A stretch of 63,978 nt of DNA from an uncultured Lachnospiraceae bacterium (lineage in GTDB: Bacteria > Bacillota > Clostridia > Lachnospirales > Lachnospiraceae), in NCBI GenBank assembly GCA_947567595.1, contig CANOMQ010000021.1:1-63978 (forward strand), read 5' to 3'. This document shows, piece by piece, positions 1 through 8,816 of this stretch. The position numbers and the translations under genes are program-made. The notes beneath the pieces were generated by a model. The model saw only the letters and a list, made by a program, of their open reading frames with translations. It did no database searches and had not been told where the DNA came from. Position 1 is the stretch's first letter; each line of letters opens with the position of its first letter.

Positions 1-137
1 AGATCTTTGACCTGTTCTTTTATTACCTATCATACCCAAAGTTCAGAAAGAACCCAAGAACAAGGGAGAGCCGAAAAAAATATTTGCAGAATACATGATA
101 TATCGTTCATTTCCAATGAATGAAATGCATGGTAAAG

Positions 138-176
138 GGAAGTATTTCCGCTAGAGCTTGAGATACTTCCTTTTTT
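138..176 (+). terminator. intrinsic terminator of the upstream gene (gene outside window)
   Basis: An 8-bp perfect stem, GGAAGTAT at 138-145 and ATACTTCC at 163-170, is followed at once by six T. It probably ends a transcript whose gene lies before the window. No coding region was found in 1-137. Confidence 0.7.
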
Positions 177-192
177 GTTACAAGAAAAAATA

Positions 193-204
193 GAACAAAA
201 GTTC
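193..204. promoter_or_regulatory. LexA (SOS) box upstream of uvrB
   Basis: GAAC-AAAA-GTTC matches the Gram-positive SOS box core GAAC-N4-GTTC exactly, and the symmetry extends by two bases on each side (TAGAAC...GTTCTA, 191-206). It lies 9 bases upstream of the -35 of the uvrB promoter, where a bound repressor would block transcription. SOS control of uvrBA is known in Bacillus; that LexA binds here is inferred. Confidence 0.8.
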
Positions 205-213
205 TAAAATCTC

Positions 214-242
214 TGTACAAATGTAAAACCATATGATATAAT
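214..242 (+). promoter_or_regulatory. sigma-A promoter of uvrBA
   Basis: A -35 TGTACA (214-219) and a perfect -10 TATAAT (237-242) are separated by 17 bases. The transcript would have a leader of about 110 nt before uvrB. Confidence 0.7.
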
Positions 243-357
243 CAATATTACTTTTGAATGAAATTGTCCATAATCATTTCATAATAAATATAAAAAAATA
301 AAATCAAAGATTAATCAGAACCCAGACAGACAATACACAATTTGAGAGGTTTTTATT

Positions 358-2352
358 ATGGATCATTTTGAATTAGTATCCCCATACGCCCCCACCGGCG
401 ACCAGCCGCAGGCGATCGAGGCGCTTGTAAAGGGCTTTCAGGACGGGAACCAGTTTCAGACACTGCTCGGCGTTACCGGCTCCGGCAAGACGTTTACAAT
501 GGCAAACATCATAGCGGCGCTCAATAAACCGACGCTTGTCATTGCGCATAACAAAACGCTCGCCGGACAGCTTTACGGCGAGTTCAAGGAGTTTTTCCCC
601 AATAATGCCGTGGAATATTTTGTCTCCTATTACGACTATTATCAGCCGGAGGCATATATCCCGTCGTCCGATACGTATATCGCAAAGGACTCGTCCGTAA
701 ATGACGAGATCGACAAGCTGCGCCTCTCCGCCACGGCGTCCCTTACGGAGCGCAGGGACGTCGTCGTGGTCGCGTCGGTGTCGTGCATTTACGGCTTGGG
801 CAGCCCGGACGAGTATCAGGGAATGATGCTTTCGCTGCGGCCGGGAATGACGAAGGACAGGGACGAGGTGATTCACGCCCTAATCGAAATGCAGTATGAC
901 AGGAACGACATTGACCTTGAGCGGGGGCGGTTCCGGGTGCACGGCGATGTGGTGGACATCAATCCGGCGCAGGGCGGCGAGAGCCTGATTCGTGTGGAAT
1001 ATTTTGGCGATGAGATTGACCGCATTTGCGAGATTGATCCGGTGACGAGCAAGGTGACGGCGACATTGGAGCATGTCACGATTTTTCCGGCGTCGCATTA
1101 CGTGGTGGCACCCGAGAAGATTAAAATTGCGTGTGAAAAAATCGAGGAAGAGATGAAAGAGCGCGTGCGGTATTTCCGAAGTGAGGACAAGCTGCTTGAG
1201 GCGCAACGGATTTCGGAGCGCACGAACTTTGATGTGGAAATGCTGCGGGAGACGGGATTTTGCTCGGGAATTGAGAATTATTCAAGGCATTTGAGCGGGA
1301 CAAGGGAGGGGGAACCGCCGTACTGTCTGATGGACTTTTTTACGGAAGACTTCCTTATTATAATTGATGAGTCTCATATGACCATTCCGCAAATCCGTGG
1401 AATGTATGCGGGCGACCGTTCGAGAAAGAATACGCTCGTGGAGTTTGGGTTCCGGCTTCCGTCCGCGCTGGACAACAGACCGCTTCAATTCGAGGAATTT
1501 GAACAGAAAATTGACCAAATGCTTTTCGTGTCGGCGACGCCCAATGTCTATGAGAGCGAGCATGAGCTTTTGCGGGCGGAGCAGATTATCCGTCCCACAG
1601 GGCTTTTGGATCCGGAAATTATCGTGTGTCCGGTGGAGGGACAGATTGACGATTTGATTTCGAGAATAAATGCGGAGACACAAAAGCATAATAAGGTGCT
1701 GGTGACGACACTTACAAAGCGCATGGCGGAGGATTTGACCAAATATATGAGCGAAGTGGGCATTCGGGTCAAGTATCTGCATTCCGATATTGACACGCTG
1801 GAGCGCGCCGAGATTATCCGCGATATGCGTCTTGACGTGTTTGACGTGCTTGTCGGGATTAACCTGTTGCGTGAGGGCTTGGACATTCCCGAGATTTCGC
1901 TTGTGGCGATACTCGACGCGGATAAGGAAGGCTTTCTGCGCTCTGCGACCTCACTCATTCAGACGGTAGGACGTGCCGCGCGAAACGCGGAGGGGCATGT
2001 CGTGATGTATGCCGACGTGATTACGGATTCCATGCGGGTGACGCTTGACGAGACAGCGAGGAGGCGTGCAATTCAGCAAAAGTACAATGAGGAGCACGGC
2101 ATTACGCCGCAGACAATCAAGAAGGCGGTGCGCGACCTGATTAGCATTTCCAAGGCAGTGGCAAAGGAAGAACAGGCATTCGCAAAGGATCCGGAGTCAA
2201 TGGACGAGAAGGAGCTCAAAAAGCTGATTGCAACGGTGGAGAAGAATATGCGCAAGGCGGCTGCCGATTTGAATTTCGAGGCGGCGATGGAGCTGCGTGA
2301 CAAGATGATGGACTTGAAGAAAATGCTCAACGATTTAACGGAGGGATTATAA
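358..2352 (+). CDS. uvrB: UvrABC system protein B (excinuclease helicase subunit)
   Basis: UvrB is the damage-verifying ATPase of nucleotide excision repair; it is loaded by UvrA and recruits UvrC. The 664 residues are full family length. Visible are Walker A GVTGSGKT at about 38-45, the DNA-inserting beta-hairpin region ([11 protein letters not shown], about 92-102), a DESH helicase box near 340, the QTVGRAARN motif in the second helicase lobe, and a C-terminal UVR coiled coil ([13 protein letters not shown]) that binds UvrC. The ATG is preceded by GAGAGG. uvrA starts 2 bases after the stop, so the pair is one operon, under the LexA box at 193-204. Confidence 0.98.
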   Translation: MDHFELVSPYAPTGDQPQAIEALVKGFQDGNQFQTLLGVTGSGKTFTMANIIAALNKPTLVIAHNKTLAGQLYGEFKEFFPNNAVEYFVSYYDYYQPEAYIPSSDTYIAKDSSVNDEIDKLRLSATASLTERRDVVVVASVSCIYGLGSPDEYQGMMLSLRPGMTKDRDEVIHALIEMQYDRNDIDLERGRFRVHGDVVDINPAQGGESLIRVEYFGDEIDRICEIDPVTSKVTATLEHVTIFPASHYVVAPEKIKIACEKIEEEMKERVRYFRSEDKLLEAQRISERTNFDVEMLRETGFCSGIENYSRHLSGTREGEPPYCLMDFFTEDFLIIIDESHMTIPQIRGMYAGDRSRKNTLVEFGFRLPSALDNRPLQFEEFEQKIDQMLFVSATPNVYESEHELLRAEQIIRPTGLLDPEIIVCPVEGQIDDLISRINAETQKHNKVLVTTLTKRMAEDLTKYMSEVGIRVKYLHSDIDTLERAEIIRDMRLDVFDVLVGINLLREGLDIPEISLVAILDADKEGFLRSATSLIQTVGRAARNAEGHVVMYADVITDSMRVTLDETARRRAIQQKYNEEHGITPQTIKKAVRDLISISKAVAKEEQAFAKDPESMDEKELKKLIATVEKNMRKAAADLNFEAAMELRDKMMDLKKMLNDLTEGL

Positions 2353-2354
2353 AG

Positions 2355-5225
2355 ATGAACGGACAACAGTTGAAAATGCTTCCCAAAGGGGAACTGATTC
2401 GCATTCGGGGGGCGAACGAGCATAATCTGAAAAATATCAATTTGGATATACCAAGAAACAAGTTTGTGGTGCTGACGGGACTTTCGGGCTCGGGAAAATC
2501 GTCGCTTGCCTTTGACACGATTTACGCGGAGGGACAGCGCAGGTACATGGAATCGCTCTCCTCTTATGCGCGTCAGTTTTTGGGGCAGATGGAAAAGCCG
2601 AATGTGGAGAGCATTGAAGGGCTTTCCCCCGCGATTTCGATTGACCAAAAGTCTACCAACAGAAACCCGCGCTCAACGGTCGGGACGGTTACGGAAATTT
2701 ACGATTATTTCCGTCTTTTGTATGCGCGAATCGGCATTCCGCACTGCCCAAACTGCGGGCGGGAGATTAAACGTCAGACGATTGACCAGATGACAGACCA
2801 GATTATGGAGCTTTCAGAGGGCACGAAAATCCAACTGATGGCACCTGTTGTGCGCGGGCGAAAGGGTGAGCATGCGAAGGTGCTTGACCGCGCGCGAAAG
2901 AGCGGCTATGTCAGGGTGCGCATTGACGGCAACATGTATGACTTGTCGGAGGAAATTAAGCTCGAAAAAAACATCAAGCACACGATTGAGATTGTCGTGG
3001 ACAGGCTTGTGGTGAAGGCGGGCATGGAGCGCAGGCTTACGGATTCGATTGAGAACGCCATGGCGCTTTCGGACGGGCTTTTGCTGGTTGATGTCATCGG
3101 CGGTGAGACGCTTAATTTTTCGGACAGCTTTTCATGCCCGGACTGCAATATCAGTATCGACGAGGTGGAGCCGCGCAGCTTTTCGTTTAACAATCCGTTT
3201 GGCGCGTGTCCCGAGTGCTTCGGGCTTGGCTATAAAATGGAATTTGACATGGATTTGATGGTGCCGGACAGGAGCCTTAGCATTAATCAGGGCGCGATTA
3301 CGGTGATGGGCTGGCAGTCCTGCGCGGATAAGAACAGCTTTACCAACGCGATTTTGCAGGCTTTGAGCGAGGAATACGGCTTTTCGCTGGATACGCCGTT
3401 TGAGGAGCTTTCCGATGAAGTGCAGGATATTTTGGTAAACGGTACGCGCGGAAAAGAGGTCATTGTCTACTATAAGGGACAGCGCGGCGAGGGCAGGTAT
3501 CCGGTTGCGTTTGAGGGGCTTATCAGAAATGTGGAGCGCAGGTACCGGGAAACCTCGTCGGAGACAATGAAAAACGAGTACGAGACGTTTATGCGGATTA
3601 CGCCCTGTAAGGAGTGCGGCGGAAAGCGTCTGAAAAAAAGCTCGCTTGCGGTTACGGTCTGCGATAAAAATATATATGAAATTACGTCAATGTCGATAAA
3701 GAGCCTCTATGACTTTTTAGGCACGATGGAGCTGACAAAGCAGCAGCAGCTTATCGGAAAGCGGATTTTAAAGGAAATCAAGGCGCGGGTGGGCTTTCTT
3801 GCGAGTGTGGGCTTGGAGTACCTGAATTTGGCAAGGAGCACGGCGTCGCTTTCGGGCGGCGAGGCGCAGCGTATCCGGCTTGCAACGCAGATTGGCTCGG
3901 GACTGGTGGGCGTTTGTTATATTCTTGACGAGCCAAGTATCGGTCTGCACCAGCGCGACAACGACAAGCTGATTGCGGCGCTGAAAAATTTGCAGGAGCT
4001 TGGCAACACGCTGCTTGTCGTGGAGCATGATGAGGATACGATGTTTGCGGCAGACCACGTCATCGATATTGGCCCGGGCGCGGGCGAGCACGGCGGCGAG
4101 GTCGTGGCGGAGGGAACGGCGCAGGAGATTATGCAGGTTGAGGAGTCCATTACGGGACAGTACCTGAGCGGAAAGCTGCAAATTCCGGTGCCTGCCGCAA
4201 GGAGAAAGCCGACGGGCTGGCTGACGGTCAAGGGCGCGGCGGAAAACAATCTGAAAAATATTGACGTGAAATTCCCGCTTGGTGTGTTTACGTGTGTGAC
4301 GGGGGTATCCGGCTCGGGGAAATCCTCGCTTGTCAATGAAATTTTGTATAAATACCTTGCAAAGAAATTAAACCGCGCGCGCACGGTCTGTGGGGCGTTT
4401 AAAAAGATAGAGGGCATAGAGCAGCTTGACAAGGTGATTAATATCGACCAGTCGCCAATCGGCAGGACACCGCGCTCCAATCCGGCGACGTACACGGGTG
4501 TGTTTGACCAAATCCGTGATTTGTTTGCGTCAACGGTGGATGCGAAGGCGCGGGGCTATGCGAAGGGGCGTTTTAGCTTTAACGTAAAAGGCGGGCGCTG
4601 CGAGGCGTGCGGAGGTGACGGTATTATCAAGATTGAAATGCATTTTCTTCCTGACGTGTATGTGCCCTGTGAGGTCTGTCAGGGGAAACGCTACAACCGT
4701 GAGACGCTTGAGGTCAAATATAAGGGAAAGAATATTTATGACGTGCTGGATATGACCGTGGAGGAGGCGCTGACATTTTTTGAACCGGTTCCTTCTATTA
4801 AAAGAAAGATTGAGACGCTCTATGACGTGGGGCTTTCCTATATCCGGCTCGGGCAGCCGTCAACGACGCTTTCGGGCGGCGAGGCGCAGCGCATTAAGCT
4901 TGCGACGGAGCTTAGCCGCAGGAGCACGGGCAGGACGATTTATATTTTGGACGAGCCGACGACGGGACTGCATTTTGCCGATGTGCACAAGCTTGTGGAA
5001 ATTTTGCAGCGGATTACAGAGGGCGGAAACACGGTTGTCGTGATTGAGCATAACCTTGACGTGATTAAGACTGCGGATTATATTATTGACATTGGCCCGG
5101 AGGGCGGCGACGGCGGCGGAACGGTGATTGCAGAGGGGACGCCAGAGAAGATTGCCGCGGATAAAAACTCTTACACGGGGATTTATGTAAAGAAGATGCT
5201 GGCACGGGCAAGGGCTGGAAAATAG
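2355..5225 (+). CDS. uvrA: UvrABC system protein A (damage-recognition ATPase)
   Basis: UvrA dimerises, scans DNA for bulky lesions and loads UvrB. The 956 residues show the tandem ABC-ATPase architecture: first Walker A GLSGSGKS at about 42-49, second GVSGSGKS near 650, and two LSGGEAQR signature motifs. Zinc modules are visible as CPNC (about 131), CPDC...CPEC (about 260-290), CKEC (about 417) and CEAC...CEVC (about 748-778). It follows uvrB by 2 bases with its Shine-Dalgarno GGAGGG inside the end of uvrB, implying coupled translation. No clear terminator was seen just after the stop. Confidence 0.98.
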   Translation: MNGQQLKMLPKGELIRIRGANEHNLKNINLDIPRNKFVVLTGLSGSGKSSLAFDTIYAEGQRRYMESLSSYARQFLGQMEKPNVESIEGLSPAISIDQKSTNRNPRSTVGTVTEIYDYFRLLYARIGIPHCPNCGREIKRQTIDQMTDQIMELSEGTKIQLMAPVVRGRKGEHAKVLDRARKSGYVRVRIDGNMYDLSEEIKLEKNIKHTIEIVVDRLVVKAGMERRLTDSIENAMALSDGLLLVDVIGGETLNFSDSFSCPDCNISIDEVEPRSFSFNNPFGACPECFGLGYKMEFDMDLMVPDRSLSINQGAITVMGWQSCADKNSFTNAILQALSEEYGFSLDTPFEELSDEVQDILVNGTRGKEVIVYYKGQRGEGRYPVAFEGLIRNVERRYRETSSETMKNEYETFMRITPCKECGGKRLKKSSLAVTVCDKNIYEITSMSIKSLYDFLGTMELTKQQQLIGKRILKEIKARVGFLASVGLEYLNLARSTASLSGGEAQRIRLATQIGSGLVGVCYILDEPSIGLHQRDNDKLIAALKNLQELGNTLLVVEHDEDTMFAADHVIDIGPGAGEHGGEVVAEGTAQEIMQVEESITGQYLSGKLQIPVPAARRKPTGWLTVKGAAENNLKNIDVKFPLGVFTCVTGVSGSGKSSLVNEILYKYLAKKLNRARTVCGAFKKIEGIEQLDKVINIDQSPIGRTPRSNPATYTGVFDQIRDLFASTVDAKARGYAKGRFSFNVKGGRCEACGGDGIIKIEMHFLPDVYVPCEVCQGKRYNRETLEVKYKGKNIYDVLDMTVEEALTFFEPVPSIKRKIETLYDVGLSYIRLGQPSTTLSGGEAQRIKLATELSRRSTGRTIYILDEPTTGLHFADVHKLVEILQRITEGGNTVVVIEHNLDVIKTADYIIDIGPEGGDGGGTVIAEGTPEKIAADKNSYTGIYVKKMLARARAGK

Positions 5226-5289
5226 CATGTTTTGGCTGAATTTTTGGTATCGACTGCACAAAATGACGAATATTCTGTAAATTTAATAC

Positions 5290-5318
5290 TTTACAAAGCA
5301 ATTGATAGAGTATATAAT
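5290..5318 (+). promoter_or_regulatory. sigma-A-like promoter P1 upstream of mbl
   Basis: TTTACA (5290-5295), a 17-base spacer and a perfect TATAAT (5313-5318). It would give a leader of roughly 275 nt before mbl. The uvrA-mbl gap (5226-5600) has no gene; it holds this promoter, a sigma-D-like site and a second sigma-A-like promoter. Confidence 0.55.
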
Positions 5319-5345
5319 GAATTTACATAATATTTATAAATAATG

Positions 5346-5374
5346 CTAAAGTATTATGAAAATACAACCGATAT
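5346..5374 (+). promoter_or_regulatory. candidate sigma-D (flagellar) promoter
   Basis: CTAAA at 5346-5350 and ACCGATAT at 5367-5374 are 16 bases apart. This is close to the Gram-positive flagellar sigma-D pattern TAAA-N15-GCCGATAT, with one base different in the -10. The downstream mbl-flhO-flhP-flgJ genes are mostly flagellar, so the location makes sense. Chance occurrence in AT-rich DNA cannot be excluded. Confidence 0.45.
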
Positions 5375-5427
5375 ATAGATTGTAATAAAATAGATGGTGT
5401 TTTTTATAAAAAAAGCGTTAAACCCCT

Positions 5428-5455
5428 TTGAAAATTGGATAAATTAGGTTATAAT
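5428..5455 (+). promoter_or_regulatory. sigma-A-like promoter P2 upstream of mbl
   Basis: TTGAAA (5428-5433), a 16-base spacer and TATAAT (5450-5455). It is the promoter nearest to mbl, leaving a leader of about 140 nt. Confidence 0.6.
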
Positions 5456-5600
5456 GGCTTAGTTAGCAATTCATCATGGATAATGGCTATACTATATTAC
5501 TGACTAAGATGATTAGATTATCCTTATATCATGAAGGATTAATTTTGAATAAAGTACCTGAATTTATCAAGTTTGATTTAGAAAGAAAGGGGCAGCAGCC

Positions 5601-6596
5601 ATGCAATACACAGATATTGGAATTGACTTAGGAACCGCTAGTATATTAGTTTACATCAGAGGAAAGGGCGTTGTTTTAAAGGAGCCGTCCGTTGTAGCCT
5701 TTGACCGTGACACGGATAAAATAAAAGCCATCGGAGAAGACGCGCGTCTTATGCTGGGAAGAACGCCCGGCAATATTGTAGCCGTAAGACCTTTGAGACA
5801 GGGAGTGATTTCTGATTATAAGGTAACGGAGCAGATGATGAAGCATTTTATCCAGAAGGCGCTTGGCAGAAAGACCTTCCGCAAGCCGATTATTGCGGTG
5901 TGCGTACCAAGCGGTGTTACGGAGGTAGAGAAAAAAGCGGTTGAGGACGCGACCTATCAGGCAGGCGCAAGGGACGTAAAGATTATCGAGGAGCCGATTG
6001 CGGCGGCAATCGGGGCAGGAATTGATATTTCCAAGCCTTGCGGAAACATGATTGTCGATATTGGCGGCGGTACCTCGGACATTGCGGTCATTTCCTTGGG
6101 CGGCACGGTAGTCAGTGCGTCGATTAAGATTGCGGGCGATGATTTTGACGAAGCAATTGTGCGCTATATGAGAAAAAAACACAATCTGTTAATCGGTGAA
6201 CGAACAGCAGAAGATATTAAAATTAAAATCGGATCAGCATTTAAGAGGGCAGAAGTAGATTACATGGACGTCAGGGGACGAAATCTTGTGACGGGACTTC
6301 CCAAGACAATCCGCGTTTCTTCCGAGGAGACGGAGGAGGCGCTTCGTGAGACCACGGCGCAGATTATTGATACCATTCACAGCGTTTTGGAAAAGACGCC
6401 GCCTGAGCTTGCGGCGGATATTGCAGACCGCGGGATTGTGCTTACAGGAGGCGGAAGCCTGCTTCGGGGCTTGGAGGATTTAATCGAGTCGCGCACGGGT
6501 ATCAATACGATGACTGCGGAGGATCCCATGACGGCAGTTGCAATCGGTACTGGCAAGTATGTGGAGTTTTTGGCGGGCGCCAGAGACGAGATTTAA
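5601..6596 (+). CDS. mbl: MreB/Mbl-family bacterial actin
   Basis: This is a rod-shape-determining actin homologue that forms membrane-associated filaments guiding lateral wall synthesis. The 331 residues are usual length. Actin-fold nucleotide motifs are visible: phosphate loop 1 DLGTAS near the N-terminus, EEPIAAAIGAGID, phosphate loop 2 DIGGGTSDIAVIS, and the C-terminal adenosine motif LTGGGSLLRGL. I call it Mbl rather than MreB from context: it directly precedes two flagellar rod genes, as mbl-flhO-flhP does in Bacillus subtilis, and no mreC/mreD follows. The SD is AAAGGGG upstream of the ATG. Confidence 0.88.
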   Translation: MQYTDIGIDLGTASILVYIRGKGVVLKEPSVVAFDRDTDKIKAIGEDARLMLGRTPGNIVAVRPLRQGVISDYKVTEQMMKHFIQKALGRKTFRKPIIAVCVPSGVTEVEKKAVEDATYQAGARDVKIIEEPIAAAIGAGIDISKPCGNMIVDIGGGTSDIAVISLGGTVVSASIKIAGDDFDEAIVRYMRKKHNLLIGERTAEDIKIKIGSAFKRAEVDYMDVRGRNLVTGLPKTIRVSSEETEEALRETTAQIIDTIHSVLEKTPPELAADIADRGIVLTGGGSLLRGLEDLIESRTGINTMTAEDPMTAVAIGTGKYVEFLAGARDEI

Positions 6597-6655
6597 TCCT
6601 GCGAAATGAGGTACACACTCTAAGCTGACACGATTTGGGAATTTAGGAGGAGAGT

Positions 6656-7432
6656 ATGCTTAGAGGTTTGTACACAGCCTATACGGGAATGCTGAATGAA
6701 CAGTATCGAATGGATATTATGTCAAATAACCTTGCAAACGCGGACACGACGGGATTTAAGAAGGAAGGCTCGACAAGTCAGGCGTACGACGAGGTGATGG
6801 CGGTTAAGATTAAGGATTTATCGGAAAATCCGAATGTACCACAGCGACTGGGGAATATGAGCCTTGGTGTGAAAATCGGTGAGACGTTCACGGATTTCTC
6901 ACAGGGGTCACTCCGGATTACAGAGAACCCCTATGACTTGGCGATTGGCGGAGAAGGATTTTTCAATATTGAGTTTACGAGTAAGACGGGGGAAACCTCG
7001 ACGAAATATACAAGAGATGGTGGATTTACGCTCACAAAGGACGGCTGGCTTGTGACAAAGGACGGCGATTATGTTCTTGGTGAGAATGGAAGGATACAGG
7101 TTTCCACCACAGCGGCTGAGACCGTGATTGACCGCATGGGCAATATTTATCAGGACGGGAATCTTGTCGCAAGCATCAAATTAACGGAATTTGAGGATAC
7201 CAATTATCTGACTCATTATGGTGAGACGATGTGGGACGCAAAGGAAGGCGCGGTGTCACATGACGCGGAGGACGCCAGCATCTATCAGGGGTATTTGGAA
7301 ATGTCAAATGCAAATGTCGTGAAGGAAATGGTCAACATGATTACGATTTCAAGGCAGTATGAGGCAAACCAGAAGATGATTACGACCTTTGACGATACAT
7401 TAGATCGGTCAATTCAGCTCATTAAATTATAA
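6656..7432 (+). CDS. flhO: flagellar hook-basal body rod protein, FlhO/FlgF type
   Basis: A 258-residue axial component of the flagellar rod. The N-terminus (LRGLYTAYTGMLNEQ...NNLANADTTGFK) carries the conserved rod-protein helix and the ANxxTxGFK-like motif of the FlgBCFG/hook family. The C-terminus (GYLEMSNANVVKEMVNMI...) is the paired helix that packs against it in the assembled rod. A strong GGAGGA SD precedes the ATG. It is followed 20 bases later by its paralogue flhP. Like other rod proteins it should leave through the flagellar type III exporter without a signal peptide; none is visible. Confidence 0.93.
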   Translation: MLRGLYTAYTGMLNEQYRMDIMSNNLANADTTGFKKEGSTSQAYDEVMAVKIKDLSENPNVPQRLGNMSLGVKIGETFTDFSQGSLRITENPYDLAIGGEGFFNIEFTSKTGETSTKYTRDGGFTLTKDGWLVTKDGDYVLGENGRIQVSTTAAETVIDRMGNIYQDGNLVASIKLTEFEDTNYLTHYGETMWDAKEGAVSHDAEDASIYQGYLEMSNANVVKEMVNMITISRQYEANQKMITTFDDTLDRSIQLIKL

Positions 7433-7452
7433 TTATGGGAGGGTAAGATAAT

Positions 7453-8274
7453 ATGGTAAGATCATTATGGACAGGTGCAACCGGAATGATTGCACAGCAG
7501 TTAAACGTGGATAACATTTCCAATAACCTTGCAAATGTCAATACGACAGGCTACAAGTCAGAGGTTATGGAGTTTAAATCATTATTATATCAGACGATTC
7601 AGACAAGAAGCACTACGGCGAATATGGAGCATAAGCCCATTGGCGCGGAGGTAGGGCTTGGTGTCAGAAATTCGGCGATTACATCAATCTTTACACAGGG
7701 CAGCCTTTTGGAGACGCCCGGCGAGGCAAATTTTGCCATTGCCGGTAAGGGCTTCTTTGCGGTACAGGGAGCGGACGGCGAGTCTGTTTACTATACAAGA
7801 AACGGTAATATGGAGTTTGCAATCGGTTCGGAGGGACTCATTCTTACGACCTCTGATGGTCTTCCGGTGCTTGATGTCGAGGGCGAGCCGATTGTGATTG
7901 AGGACGAGGACGTTGTGGTCAGCAAAATCACGGTTACAAAGGACGGTACACTGATGTATCCCGATGATGATAACGTTCCGCAGAGCATGGATATGCAGAT
8001 TGGTTTATGGCAGTTCAACAATCCGGGCGGACTGCACAAGGAGGGTGACAGCCTGTTTTCTGAAACAGACGCGAGCGGTGAGGCGCTGAATGAGAATGAA
8101 GAGGAAGATTTGCCAAAGAGCAAAATCATACAGGGCTACCTTGAGGGCTCCAATGTGCAGATTGCAGACGAGATGGTAAACTTAATCGTGGCACAGAGGG
8201 CATATGAGATGAACTCAAAGGTTATTACAACCTCGGACGAGATGCTGCAGCAGGCAAACCAGTTGAAGCGTTAA
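7453..8274 (+). CDS. flhP: flagellar hook-basal body rod protein, FlhP/FlgG type
   Basis: The 273-residue paralogue of the preceding gene and probably the distal rod protein. The N-terminal motif reads MVRSLWTGATGMIAQQ...NNLANVNTTGYK and the C-terminal motif GYLEGSNVQIADEMVNLIVAQRAYE-like, as in FlgG. The order mbl-flhO-flhP is the Bacillus arrangement. The SD is GGGAGG. An acidic stretch (NENEEEDLPKS) near 220 is typical of the variable central domain. FlgF and FlgG types are hard to separate by eye, so the exact rod position is inferred from order. Confidence 0.92.
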   Translation: MVRSLWTGATGMIAQQLNVDNISNNLANVNTTGYKSEVMEFKSLLYQTIQTRSTTANMEHKPIGAEVGLGVRNSAITSIFTQGSLLETPGEANFAIAGKGFFAVQGADGESVYYTRNGNMEFAIGSEGLILTTSDGLPVLDVEGEPIVIEDEDVVVSKITVTKDGTLMYPDDDNVPQSMDMQIGLWQFNNPGGLHKEGDSLFSETDASGEALNENEEEDLPKSKIIQGYLEGSNVQIADEMVNLIVAQRAYEMNSKVITTSDEMLQQANQLKR

Positions 8275-8325
8275 TGACAATACGCTTGTAATCTAGGCTT
8301 TTTGTAGGAATGGAGGAATTTGGAT

Positions 8326-8712
8326 ATGGATATTGGCGGAGTAGGTTCCGTATATGCGGACTATATGGCATCGCAGGTGTCTTCGGGAAAGGCGGACGCA
8401 CTTGAGAATAAGCTGACAAACAAGGCGGCTACGGCAACGGAAGAAGAGCTGATGGACGCGTGCAAGGAATTTGAATCTTATTTCATGGAGCAGGTATTCA
8501 ATTCCATGATAGAGACGACAAAGGTATTTTCCGATGACGACGAGAACGGATATGCATCAAAGATGGTGGATTATTTTAAGGATTATGCTGTTCAGGAATT
8601 GTGCGATCAGGTGACGAGCGGTAACGGTATCGGGATTGCCAATACGCTTTATGAACAGATGAAACGCAATTATGGTATTGGAGCGAATATGATTGCTGCG
8701 GAAGATGTGTAG
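8326..8712 (+). CDS. flgJ: rod-binding protein, FlgJ N-terminal domain only
   Basis: This 128-residue protein matches the rod-binding domain of FlgJ (helical core with ACKEFESYFMEQVFNSMIETT and ELCDQVTSGNGIGIANTLYEQM), thought to cap or scaffold rod assembly. The peptidoglycan hydrolase domain present in enterobacterial FlgJ is missing, which is common in Firmicutes. I place the start at ATG 8326, 9 bases after GGAGG; an in-frame TTG at 8320 is too close to the SD. It is the last gene of the mbl-flhO-flhP unit and is followed by a terminator. Confidence 0.85.
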   Translation: MDIGGVGSVYADYMASQVSSGKADALENKLTNKAATATEEELMDACKEFESYFMEQVFNSMIETTKVFSDDDENGYASKMVDYFKDYAVQELCDQVTSGNGIGIANTLYEQMKRNYGIGANMIAAEDV

Positions 8713-8735
8713 ACAAAAATGTGCATAATCAATAC

Positions 8736-8764
8736 AGCCGAACCCGAAAACGGGCTCGGCTTTT
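8736..8764 (+). terminator. intrinsic terminator after flgJ
   Basis: An 11-base stem, AGCCGAACCCG/CGGGCTCGGCT with one mismatch, closes an AAAA loop and runs into TTTT. It separates the flagellar unit from recD2. Confidence 0.85.
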
Positions 8765-8816
8765 GTGCGTACGATGCAAAGGAAGCAAACGATATCGCAG
8801 GACAGGAGGAACACGC

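Noticed and set aside
41-53. GTTC-AGAAA-GAAC near the window start.
   Set aside because: The half-sites are in the reverse order to a LexA box and no promoter is attached.
873-1206. Long open frames on the reverse strand of uvrB, and similar ones across most genes.
   Set aside because: They lack SDs and family motifs and mirror the codon bias of the real gene on the other strand.
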